Shown piece after piece: positions 50,593 through 64,000 of a stretch of 64,000 nt of DNA. Below the pieces are notes generated by a model. The model was not told the DNA's origin. It worked only from the letters and a program-made list of their open reading frames with translations, and did not search any database. Origin of the DNA: Triplophysa rosa (taxonomy: Eukaryota > Chordata > Actinopteri > Cypriniformes > Nemacheilidae); the NCBI RefSeq assembly GCF_024868665.1, contig NC_079902.1, positions 11,870,550-11,934,549 of the forward strand. The letters are read 5' to 3'. Positions within the stretch are counted from its first letter, which is position 1; every line of letters begins with the position of its first letter. Position numbers and translations under genes: made by a program.

Positions 50593-53166
50593 CGAAGTAT
50601 GTCAGAAAGGCTGGAGAAGAAAAATGTTGGAAAAACTGCGCTTGCGCATAAAATAACAAAATGCAGCGTAGATGAATTTGTAAAAGTGTTTGTATTTGAA
50701 GATGGGGGTGGTTTGGGTTTGGGTGGAGCCTAGGGCACGAAGGGAGGGGGGAAAAGCCTGTCAGGTCCCCCAAAATAATGTTTGCATATAGAGAACCCTT
50801 ACTAATGCGAACTATGCAGGCTATAGCAGTATTTTTGTTTGTTATAAGTTAGCTCCAAATATTTAGCTCCGTTTACTATATTATTATTATTATTATTGTT
50901 GTTGTTGTCAATGGCAGTCTTTTTACAAGACATTTAAGGACTCTTCAGACTTTCTTATCTTATAAATCAATACTTCGGTAAAACTGTATGTCATGTTCGT
51001 TTCTGATTTGCATCATTTAAAAAATTACAAAAATAAAATTAAAAAAGCTTTTGCAACAATAACATCTGCCGCTTGGTGAATTTTTTTTAGGAATGAACTT
51101 CCACAGATACTCAATCGTTTGAAGACGGCTGTTAAAGCTACACAAACTACACAACTTTTTCGTCTCTTAAAGGAACAGACTGCTAAAATGGCGGCATGTT
51201 ACTGTCAAGTTCAAGTGTGGTGCTGCCTTTGGAGAAACGGGCAGACCATAAGTTCACATGTGCAGAAATGTATCAGAAGAACTGAATGAAAGAACCGAGG
51301 TTCTCATTTGTGACATTTCAGGATTTCTTTTAATTCCAGTTCAAAATTTATTTTCACATTTTGTCATAAATAGTCTGTTAAACAAACCAACAAGCAATAA
51401 ACCCACTTCGAAAAAAGTACAAGATTTTGCTGAATTTCGAATAGCAATGTTGAAGTAACATAATTTGCCTCAAATTGGCACAGTGACACAGTTCATCAAT
51501 TGAACATTTGCTTTTCAGGAATAACTTGCATGACCCATTTCCTCCAGAAAATGTTACAAAATCACATTCAGGTTCCACTAGTACATATATGTTTGTAAGA
51601 TCAGGGGTAAAGATACATTGAGGGTGACTGAAATAAATCTTTTATTTCTTTGAACTTAATGTATAGAAAATAGTTTATAAAACATATATTTATTAAATTA
51701 TTTAAATAAATGTTTTAATCTATCACCATTACTTAAGAGGTACAGAATTCTTACGTTTGTTTTCAAAAGTAGTGCTGGTGGTTTGAAATCATGTTCACAA
51801 TATATTTATATGCACATTTTTACATTCTTAAAAAATATGTACCAATGCAATGCTGTAACTGTGTTACTGAACACATTTCCCTCCTTATGGAAACTTCTAC
51901 TCTTAATACTAAATTTCATCCACACATACAGTTACACATTTGGAGAGTTATTCACATAAAACAAGCACGTGTAATCAAATTCTTCTATATGTTATACCAC
52001 AGTACAAACAGCACCCTATATTCACAGAAGAACTACATTTAAAACAATGCAAACTGACTGACAAAAAGTTTTATTTTGAGTTTACTGTTGTGACAGATCA
52101 TTGCTCCTCTTTGACACATTAAACACAGACTTGCATCCACAAAGACAGTTCTGGAACCATCAAGAATGGAATACTATATGATTTAAATGGTTGTACCTTA
52201 AACCCAAGAATATAATGTCTTTAACAACGTCCAAAATTCAGGAATTAAGATTATGCTATTGCATGTATCTGATTTTAATGTGAGGTGTAGATGAATATAA
52301 CGATCAGTGGGCATACACTTTTTATCTTATTGGGTTTTAATCATAGAGATGTAGTCTATACTGTGATGCTAGAGTACAAGAAAAGGGAGAGGAAAAAAAA
52401 AACAAAGAAAGCAATTTTGATAAGAACCAGTAATGTATTTCTCCTTATATGGCTGATTCATAAATGGTTTAAAAAATAACCCCAATGTTTTTCCTTTTCT
52501 GTTTATTCTGGTCATCTTATACGAAAATGTATTCTTGAACCTATAGATCATATCATGTCATGATATTAATATAATTAATACTTTACGACCCAGATAAGAC
52601 ACATATATTGGTTAAAAAAGGTACAATCGTATCGTGGGAACTTTAGAGCTGACTCCCCTTTTTATCGTTAAAACTGGTTATCAACTCAAAACTGTACAGT
52701 CTTGTTAGAAAACATTTCCATAAATATCATTTAAGATTCGGCTCTTTTGCCGATAATTAAATTACAAATGGATAAATATGGCATCATGGATATGTATTTA
52801 CATTGTTATTAACAAAGGCAACGTTATATTCAAAGGTAACAATCGTAACCTAATACCACATGTCTCCACCTGAAAAAAGACTGGACAACAGATTTGACTC
52901 CATTAAACAATGAAATACATTCACGAGTAGGCTATATACTTATTTCTGATTTATTTTTTGTTCAAGTTCAAGACAAAGACTTTGGCACGTTTATTAAGAC
53001 TGTCTGAAGTTTTAACAATCAATCAAAGGTGATGTGAGTGTCACATCAATATAAAACACCGTGAAATAGTATTCCTTTATCCATTATTTTTAAATATTTT
53101 TTTCAGAAAATACATAAAATGAAAAATAAAATAATCATCTGAAATCTGAAAACTAAAGGAAAATCA

Positions 53167-53172
53167 TTTATT
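53167..53172 (-). terminator. candidate poly(A) signal of zic3
   Basis: Plus-strand TTTATT, that is AATAAA on the minus strand, about 215 bases past the zic3 stop. Other AATAAA copies occur further downstream (for example about 52948-52953 and 52987-52992), so the site actually used is uncertain. Confidence 0.3.
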
Positions 53173-53384
53173 CTTAGAAAGTGTTATTTTGTTATTTTTT
53201 GCCTTGCTAGTTTTCTTCGAACTCGGAATAAAGTCAAATTTCGAATCCTGAGAATGGTCGAGGCCTGTTGGCGAACTCTCATTTCTTCCCGTTGTTGCAA
53301 TGCCATTTTGAACGCCACAGAGTAAATTGTTTTTTTTTAAGGTTACTTCAACATTTTGGTCCACATTGGAGTCTGCTTGGAGCT

Positions 53385-55948
<2,564 letters not shown>

Positions 55949-56250
55949 TGGGCTCACTCGAGAAAAGTAAGTAAAAAGGAAAACGAAAATAAAACACGAG
56001 AAACCCCAGCTTAGTGGAGTGTAGTAGGCAGGCTATAAACGCAGTACAATTTCACTCAAGCTCGAATAAAGTGAAAAAACGAAATAATAATCCCGAGTGT
56101 CTGTAAACGGGAGAAAAACTCCCGTAACTGGGATCCGTGAGAAGAGGATCAAACTTCCCCCCCTTTCCAGACGAATGATGTCCTTGGACTGATAAAGTCA
56201 ATCACTCACTCCTTCCACATAAATGAGCTCGGGAGGCAGCTCTACGCTGG

Positions 56251-56378
56251 CCAATGAAAACGCAGCTCCTTTTTAGTCACGTGACAGCCAAGAAGGACGG
56301 TAATTGGCTACATGTTCCCTGATTGGCAAGCTTTGGTATTGAAAATGGCAGTTCGTTTCAGTGAGTAGATTTGATTGG
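56251..56378 (-). promoter_or_regulatory. CCAAT-box cluster of the zic3 promoter
   Basis: CCAAT motifs occur at 56251-56255 (plus orientation) and as ATTGG at 56303-56307, 56322-56326 and 56374-56378. A CACGTG E-box sits at 56278-56283. Four NF-Y-type sites within 130 bases, 300-430 bases upstream of the ATG, mark a likely core promoter. The leader from 56217 to 55949 contains no minus-strand ATG. Confidence 0.6.
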
Positions 56379-58916
56379 TTGGTGTTGGCATTATTTTCAG
56401 GTAAAGCAACGGGACTTTATTTCGGTTTAGTTAGAAAGGCTTGTCTATTTCCCGTGCTTAGCACGTCAGCTGTTCCAAAAGTTACATAAACTTTTCAGCT
56501 GTTTGACAGTTAGCTTCACAAAACTTACTTTTGCAAAGCCTCGTTAAAATATTAAATCATAAAAGAAAAAATACGTTCATCAAGAATAAGCTTTTGGGTT
56601 TGTGTTATCCGTGTTATCAGATCATTTATTTTGTATAGACTTATCAGGTACAGTTATGGCTCTATCTGTAATTTATTTATTTATTTTCAGTAAGCTAGAT
56701 ATCTCTTGAAGCCGCTCGAACGTGCGTAACACATAGAGCACCCTTGGAGTAGGCTAGGCTACACAAGAATAAAATAAATGGAAAGACGGTCGCTACAAAA
56801 GAACTTTTCACGTCGCTAAAAGTTCTTGCTTTTGTCGAAGTTTCTCAGGGTTGCTGGTGACTCGCTGCAGGACACATAAAATCTGATCAAGTTCATAGAC
56901 GCGTCGAGTGCTTCAAGCAGCGCTTTTTATACCTCCATGCCATTTCACGTCCCCTCTCCCCCTCAATCTCTTCTTGAAAGGAGCTCCCTTTTATATTTTA
57001 GAGATTAAAAAACAAAAATCTTTAAATCAGCCTCTCATTCTGCTCTAGTCGTCGGCTTCACGCTTTCACTTTCTCAAGCATACGTATAGGGCCATATTCT
57101 AATAGTTTTTAAGGTGAGTTTTTTTTCGATTTATTTATTATAACTTTTTAGTGTATTCATTATTAAATATATTTTAATGAGTTACATGTTTTGAGTAATA
57201 AACTAAATCGTGTAACCAAGACATTGCTATATGTAACCATACAATAGTTTTTAATAGTTCAGAAGTATTTAGAAACTAATAGTAATGTTAAGTAGTAACT
57301 ATTCAATGTTTTATCCTTGTTTATGTTTTTCAGAATAGCTTACTGTTTTCTCCCCACATCATTTTACAAAAAATCATTAATGCGTCTTTTTAAAGATAAA
57401 TTTTAACGGGGACTTTTAGCAATATAGATATCCATTTCCCACCATCTTTCGCAAACTCTGTCTCCCCCTCCTTTCTGCTGCCTTGTCTTTTTTTCGCTTT
57501 CTCTCTTCCTCTTACACAAGAACATGTGTGAGTAGCTATGCTATACTGACGATTTTTTAAGCTTTCGTAGTATACAGGCAGTTGCGTTTTCTACCCTTTC
57601 TAGATGTATACCTTGTATATGCAAATGAGGGCGCGCTTAATGTATTACGTTACATATATTCACTGTCAAGGCGTGGCTTGGAACATGCGTTTCATGCTTC
57701 CTCTATGCTGAATTGTTCAGTTCTGTTACTTACTATAATTCAGAATAGAGCGACAAAGGGCAAATGATGCCACGGGAGTTTTAGGGGCTTTATAAGCTGT
57801 TTTATATTGGACCTGGACAAAGAAAGTTTTGTCAAACAGTTTTGCTTAAATTGAACCAACTGCATATTTCTAGCTGTAACTGTACTGGGCGATTACATAA
57901 ATAATCCAAATGTTTCTAAAAAATAATGCGTCAGGCCTATACCTATTAAATATTTGTACACTTAATGTTAACAATCTGTTAAAATGTCTCATATTAAATG
58001 CATTTCATTTACCCTATCACAAAATTGAATTCATTCTGTATTTGCTATTACCACAATTATGAAATTATAGGCCTACTCTAAATAACTTCATTATATTTTT
58101 TATTTTTTGAGAATCTACACCTAAGATAAGAATAACTTATGTTCTTGTGTTTGTAATTTTCATAGTCTTGTGGCCTTATCGCTGCTTTATATTGGGTGTT
58201 TTCCTTCTCGAAATTCTTCCATCTTAAACCTGTTTCGTATCAGCAGCTCTGCTGAAGAGAGTCCCTGTTTATCTCAAACACTTAATAAGTATGGAGTAAT
58301 GCGATAAATGTGACACCTTCAATCAACATTTGTGTCTACAAAATTTATTAACGAGCATAAATGACTGGAAATTGAATTTGTCCAGCCATTAAACCATATG
58401 CAGCTTATTAGAAAACACAATCGGCTGTTAGCAGAATGGACTAGCGTAACGAGCAAAGAAAAACGCCGTCTATGCCCTGTGAATCTTTTTTTTTTTACTT
58501 ATATTTTACTTGGGCTGTCAATTAGTGTCTATTAAAAAAAAAATTGCTGATCAAATTTAACGACATTAAAGAACCTATTAAATTCTTTGCAAAGATTAAA
58601 ACTTATTCTGTAGTTAGTTGTTAACCCTAAAGATAGATTACATTTGAGAAACATACTGGGAAAATATTTTTCGTTGAGTTTACGTTTAGTAAGCCGAATA
58701 TGTATGTGGTCATAAATCATTTTAAATGCATATTTCATAATATGAACTGTCACACTTAAATAAATGCTCTCTTGGATTGATATCTTGTTAAAACCAGTTA
58801 CCTTTATGTATAAAATGCATATTAATTGAAATTATTTTTTTCATGACTATGTAGTTTGTACATTGTTTATGGTGATTGGTTGGTTTTTTCATCATTGTTG
58901 TTTTTTAGTAATGCAG

Positions 58917-59053
<137 letters not shown>

Positions 59054-60761
59054 TTATTGGTAATGTCTTAATTGTATATAACTTTTAGAATTGTGTTTGG
59101 ATTGATTGCTTTGATTACTGCATATATTGGCCTATGTGACAGTGTGCAGAAATTATTTTCTTTTCCAGTAATGAAGATACAAAGAAATATCAACTGATCC
59201 GGAAGACTTGTGTGGAGTGGGAGAAAACTCTTAATTTTATTTTCTGATTTTGTTTTTTGAAAGCCATTTAACAGTTGTAGATATCAATTTCTAATATTTT
59301 TGCAGCTACATTAAGAACATAACAATGGCCTTTTGTTTTTCGGCTGTTGTATTATCTTTTATATAATTATGTTAATGTATTTTTATTAGGACTGTTGTAA
59401 ATACAGTTACTGTACTCTAAGTAAATATAGCTCTCTTGTAATGTGTACACTGTCCAAGAACTTAATGTGTGGGAAGAATTGTAAGTAAATAACCCAAACT
59501 TATGCCCACTGAAATAAGGGGAGACAGCTTTCAGAATAATTATAAATTTAAATTAAACATTTAATGAAATGTAAAGAGAACAACCAGATTTTTTCTTAAT
59601 TGGCAAGATCTCACTGGAATTGTGTTTTGTATTTTAATACAATAATATTTTAAGTTGTTATTTACACTTCTATTTTACCAGGTTCAAAACTGTAAGGATG
59701 CCACTCTTTTAGAGACTGTTTAGTCAATAGGTTTGTGTTGCAAACTAACCACAAATTAAACTGTTAACAAATTTGTTATTTGTTATTCATCATTCATGAA
59801 TGAATGAACATCATTCATTCATTTAATTTACAGATTTGTAACTTCAGAATAATGTATCCGACAATAGCACATTGCATAAATGAGTCTACCTCCGTTACAC
59901 ACACTCGCACAAAATCAGAAAAAGTGTTTTCTACACAAACCTACACAGGTAGCCTATACAATATTTTTCTGTACAATAATCTACTGTACTATTAGCAACA
60001 AATCAATACACTGCGTTTGCAGATGTAAAAAACAATCTAGGCAATGTCTATCAAGTGTGCATGTCATTAACTGTCTAATAGCAAATATTTTGGCATTTAC
60101 TGAAATAAAAGTAAATTATTTCCTCAATAAAAGTTTTTCCTCACTTCTGTAGGAAATGTCAAGCATGATGACACTTTTATATTTTTATGTAAGATAAAAT
60201 GTTTACTTTATGCTGAATTAAGGTGCACATAATTCACTTGATTTTTCTTATATTTAAAATTACAGTCACTTGTTGTCTGTATGTTTTGGTTAAACACAAT
60301 ACCCAAAATAAATAAAATCGTATATTCAGCGTAATGTCGCAGTATTTTTCATGGCATACAATTAGGAAAATATTAATGCACAGAAATGTGTTATTGCATG
60401 TACTTTAAAAGTTTACGTGGCCAAAAAGGAATTTTGATTTCTCGGTTAATTTTGCTTTGGTTATTTCTATTCGAGGTTTAATGTGTTCAACTCTGTTCGA
60501 CGTGAAATATATCTGTTGCTTAGCATTCAAGGCACATGCATTCATAGGCGATAAAATGCAAACATTTCGATGTTTTAGACAACGAAATTGCAATCTGCAC
60601 TCTGGTTCTTTTCAGTCACAGAACAACCAATATCTGGCAGTGCGTGAGCGGCACATATCAAAGAATTTTCACTGAGATATTTGAAAACGGAGTCGTGTGG
60701 TGAACGCCTGCGTGTCCCTTTTAAAACAAATCCAGCGACTGTCAATCATCGCGCAATCCGA

Positions 60762-60815
60762 CCAATCCCAAAGCACCGTTTTTTAAAAGCAGGTTTGCCT
60801 GCTGTGCTTTTATAT
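60762..60815 (+). promoter_or_regulatory. candidate zic6 core promoter
   Basis: CCAAT at 60762-60766 is followed about 45 bases later by a TATA-like TTTTATATT (60808-60816). This spacing predicts a transcription start near 60840 and a leader of about 220 bases before the ATG at 61061. Motif-based only. Confidence 0.4.
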
Positions 60816-61060
60816 TGCAGTATGGCCTGGTTCGGAGCATTTTACTACCACGGTTATTGCCACAAATCAAGAGGGCAAAGTGAACGGCATGGAACTCACA
60901 CCAATTTTAACGGGTCCGACTTCTGCGTCTGAGCGATTTTCAGGCAATAACTGCACATGCAGATGATACGGCAGAGAAAATGGGGAAGAGGTCTGTAGGT
61001 AAATCTTGAAAGTTAAGGTTGGTTGATTTGCCAAACCCTCAGCCAAACTTGCAACAAAAC

Positions 61061-63947
61061 ATGACAAGCCTGTCGCGGTTTAGTGGCTGCCCTCTTTCTT
61101 GCGTCAACCCTGGGGAGAGCAATGCTGAACCCAGCGTGGTGCTGCCACCTTTGGCAGAGGAGCACACGGGGCACCCCACGGGCAGTTCCTTTAAACTCTG
61201 CCCCTCGCAAAATTTTCGAGACTACCACGAGACGAGGGCCAGTGCATATGTTGACCACTCGGTTACCCATTTTCCAGACCCTGGATACACCAGTCACCGC
61301 TTAGAACCCAGTCCTCGGGGCATTATCATTGGGACAAATCTGTCAGGATCAGGCATGGCACCAGTAACTGATCAGCTGGCTTCCAGACCCAACCAACATG
61401 GCACTATTGGAAGGTACCGTGATCTCCACGGCTATAGGGATGGCAGGAGCCACGCGTTCTTCACCAGCTATCAAGAGCAGGCCCATGGCTCTACAGACGC
61501 AACTCGAGATCTCAGCGGCCAAATGATGTTGGGTCTTCCAGGAGATATTCTCTCACGAACGCACCCATATGGGCAGTCGCTCAATTGCCCCAGGGCCAAC
61601 AGTCAGCAGTTAGTTACCCAGTTTTTGGAGTTCTATAAGCCTCTGAATATGGCCATGCAGCGAGGTGGGGGTGATGCCTTTCTCAGGTGCTCCCGGCAGA
61701 ATGTGAAGCACGACCTTGTCTGCAAGTGGACTGACGGCCAAGAGGGCACTGGCAAACCGCCCTGCGCCAGGAATTTTGGGACCATGTATGAACTTGTCAC
61801 CCATGTGACGGTTGAGCATGTCGGGGGACCCGAGCACTCTGACTACGTTTGTTATTGGGAGAATTGCCCAAGAGACAGAAAGCCTTTCAAAGCCAAATAC
61901 AAGCTCGTCAACCACGTCAGGGTCCACACAGGAGAAAAACCCTTTCCTTGCCCTTTTCATGGATGTGAAAAGGTTTTCGCCAGATCCGAAAACCTCAAGA
62001 TACACAAGAGAACGCATACAGGTTAGTTGAAAACAGTATTCCAATAACTTTATCATGATTATTATTATTAAAGACAGCCTTCAACGTTACATAATTAAGA
62101 TGGACTTCGGAGTGACATTTTTACTAACATAATTCGTCAAGCTAAGACGGAACTCAGTAAAGCGTAGTAATTTGCTATTTAATTTCTGTACCGGTATAAA
62201 ATATTTGAAATATTTGTTTCACACAGGAATTCACGTGTTTAAAACGTTTCGGTATGTCCAGCATTATAAAATTTGTAGCATAGTCCATTTTCTTTCAGTC
62301 AAATGAGTCTATGCTAGACTTTAATTAGCAAAACACTAATTACCCTTTTAATAAATTATGCACATTGCTTTGTTTCTTCTAACTTCTGGTGCTGATATTA
62401 TCGAAATCATGGTTTATTTAGTTTTCAGCGTTATGCTGCAATATACTTTTGTGCTAGTGAAATAAATCCACAGGCCAGTTGTTTGGGTGCCTCTCATTCA
62501 TGCAGTGAAAATAAATAAATAAATTGTGAGGCACCGGAGAGCTGTGACGTAGCGTTTACGCAAGGCGCAGCTGAAGTCTCTACTATGATAGTGTGCTCGA
62601 GCTGTGTACGCACACCAAGCTTTGAATCAACTAAATCTGACGTCACGCTCATCCTTAGAGTAGACAGATCAATGACAAATATGTCATATGTTATATACAA
62701 TATCTTGTACACTACGTGGAATAATTTAAATCACTTTTTTTTCAGTTATCGATGATTAAAACTATTTATCTTCAAATTAAATTTTTTTAATTCTATTTTG
62801 TCTCCATGACTCACAATGACTGAATGAATGCACCTTTAAAATATTTTGGGCACTTTGCTCTAAGTAGAAACTACAGAATGAAATCCTGACACTTCATGAA
62901 ACCTTGCTGTTTACTTTGGATTAACAGAATGCTATTTAACTATTAGTTCTTAATTTGTATTATTTTTTTGTTATATTATCAATTGTCGGATAAAAAAAGT
63001 TAAGCCTCAAGCCTGTTTGAAATTGTGAACCTATTAAAATGAAAATATTAAGAGACATCTTACGAAATGATAAATAAAACATTTTCACTGTTTTAAGAGA
63101 AAGGAAATTAAAAAGAGGCGATTTAATATTTTGTTCTCCATTGCTTGCACAATGTTTTCTGCACAGTTATATCCTGCCCTTTTATCCTGTTGAATGTCTG
63201 GAGCAGCACAATTTTGTTACAACATTCTGTATTACACATTTAATGACACCGTGCACTCACAACTGATGAGCCACGGTTGACTGTACATCCCACCCGTAAC
63301 TCGCGTTTCCCCCCTCCTCTGCCCGTTTAGGTGAGAAACCGTTTAAATGTGAATTTGAGGGCTGCAATCGGAGATTTGCAAACAGCAGTGACCGGAAGAA
63401 GCATTCTCACGTTCACTCCAGCGATAAACCCTACACGTGCAAGGTCAGAGGCTGCGAAAAATGTTACACGCATCCCAGCTCCCTGCGCAAACACATGAAA
63501 CTGCATTGCAAGGCCTACATTGCCAAAATCGGCGAAGACGACGAGCACCTTGTAGAGGCCAGGTCTCCTGAGGTGGTAGAACAAGAAGACACGACTGTCT
63601 CTAACGCAGTGACGCGAACGATGACTGCCCCATCCCAAGAGACTCTGTCCCCTGAGACACGACCTGAGTCAACTATGAGGTCCCGTTTCCATCACACGTT
63701 TGAAAACAGTCTGGACTACACCGCACATAGGCCACAGTCCATTTTGGACCCTCTGTTGCTACAACGGGGCACTTTTAGACCTGAGTCTGTACAATACCAA
63801 TGTAATCAACCAAGCCACACGTTCGCACCCACACACAGGACGTTTGCGTCCAACTCACCTTTCCAAAAAAGTATTGTAAATGGCTGGTATACATGCCACA
63901 GCGCAGTGGACACTTTTTCACCCAAACACTGTAACAGTGATTTATAA
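61061..63947 (+). CDS. zic6: zinc finger transcription factor Zic6 (2 coding exons)
   Basis: Exons 61061-62021 and 63331-63947 (donor ACAG|GTTAGT, acceptor GTTTAG|GTGAGA, phase 1) encode 525 residues. Five C2H2 fingers: ZF1 C221/C235/H248/H253, ZF2 C264/C269/H285/H289, ZF3 C297/C302/H315/H319, ZF4 C327/C332/H345/H349, ZF5 C357/C362/H375/H379. W223 and W266 keep the CWCH2 signature. Short N-terminal matches to Zic3 remain: [17 protein letters not shown] (154-170) and KPLNMAM (193-199). ZF5 has CKVRGC spacing as in Zic4/Zic5, and there is no second intron. The long tail ends with NGWYTC (504-509), a remnant of the NEWYV box. The ATG at 61061 has A at -3; the open frame begins upstream only at a TTG. 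In zebrafish zic6 is a teleost gene beside zic3, expressed in dorsal neural tissue. A nuclear DNA-binding regulator is inferred. Confidence 0.93.
62022..63330 (+). other. zic6 intron 1
   Basis: 1309 bases in the ZF3-ZF4 linker, phase 1, homologous in position to zic3 intron 1. AT-rich, with an AAATAAATAAAT string near 62508-62523. The acceptor is preceded by a clear pyrimidine tract (63305-63328). Confidence 0.92.
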
Positions 63948-64000
63948 TGCTTATAACTCAAACCGAAGCGAGTGTATTCGGGGTGTTAGGGCACGACTGG
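63948..64000 (+). other. start of zic6 3' untranslated region
   Basis: Only 53 bases follow the TAA stop before the window ends. No poly(A) signal is seen within them. Confidence 0.6.

Larger units (their letters stand above)
37186..53384. other. long intergenic region 3' of zic3
   Basis: No recognisable protein-coding gene in 16 kb. It holds a CA run at about 39311-39345, a G13 run at 48514-48526, an ATT/GTT run at about 50878-50909, and a palindromic CRE TGACGTCA at 50585-50592. Repeat-free blocks at about 39420-39680 and 49970-50180 are candidate conserved elements. The last few hundred bases are probably zic3 3' untranslated sequence; a minus-strand AATAAA lies at 53167-53172. Confidence 0.4.

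Noticed and set aside
61019..61060. zic6 start at 61019
   Set aside because: The codon there is TTG. The first ATG in frame is 61061, which gives MTSLSRF.
61610..62056. 148-codon minus-strand open frame
   Set aside because: It is the antisense shadow of zic6 fingers 1-3, and its translation has no domain.

Overview
The window is eukaryotic and looks like a teleost, most likely a cypriniform (carp/zebrafish relative). It has vertebrate genes with GT-AG introns, long AT-rich non-coding DNA, abundant CA/CT/GAAA microsatellites, hAT-type elements and Angel-like inverted-repeat elements typical of cyprinid genomes. Three protein-coding genes are well supported. They are gpr101 (minus strand, near the left end), zic3 (minus strand, three coding exons) and zic6 (plus strand, two coding exons, ending 53 bases before the right edge).

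Layout: 1438-2730 is an intronless class A GPCR of the GPR101 type. From 2731 to 53384 lies about 50 kb without a recognisable protein-coding gene. This desert holds simple repeats, several non-autonomous DNA transposons (a 287-bp hAT element at 4175-4461 with target-site duplication, a 1180-bp hAT element at 28303-29482 with a perfect 8-bp duplication, an Angel-like element near 21526-21782, and weaker cases), a LINE-tail-like segment near 36640-37185, a CpG-rich island-like stretch at about 19230-20060, and blocks of mixed composition that could be conserved enhancers. From 53385 to 63947 lie the head-to-head genes zic3 and zic6, whose start codons are 5.1 kb apart across a shared upstream region.

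The order gpr101 - desert - zic3 matches human Xq26.3, where GPR101 and ZIC3 are neighbours. This is the best reason to read the desert as a cis-regulatory landscape, mainly for zic3/zic6. Zic3 and Zic6 are five-finger C2H2 transcription factors acting in gastrulation, left-right patterning, neural plate and dorsal neural development. The zic3-zic6 pair mirrors the zic1-zic4 and zic2-zic5 pairs. Its second member, zic6, is known from teleosts and has no mammalian counterpart at this locus. The Zic6 protein shows zic4/5-class features (spacing of finger 5, one intron only) and a degenerate C-terminal NEWYV-like box.

I found no RNA genes, CRISPR arrays or bacterial-type systems. Statements about conserved enhancers, transcription starts and poly(A) sites are inferences from sequence only.
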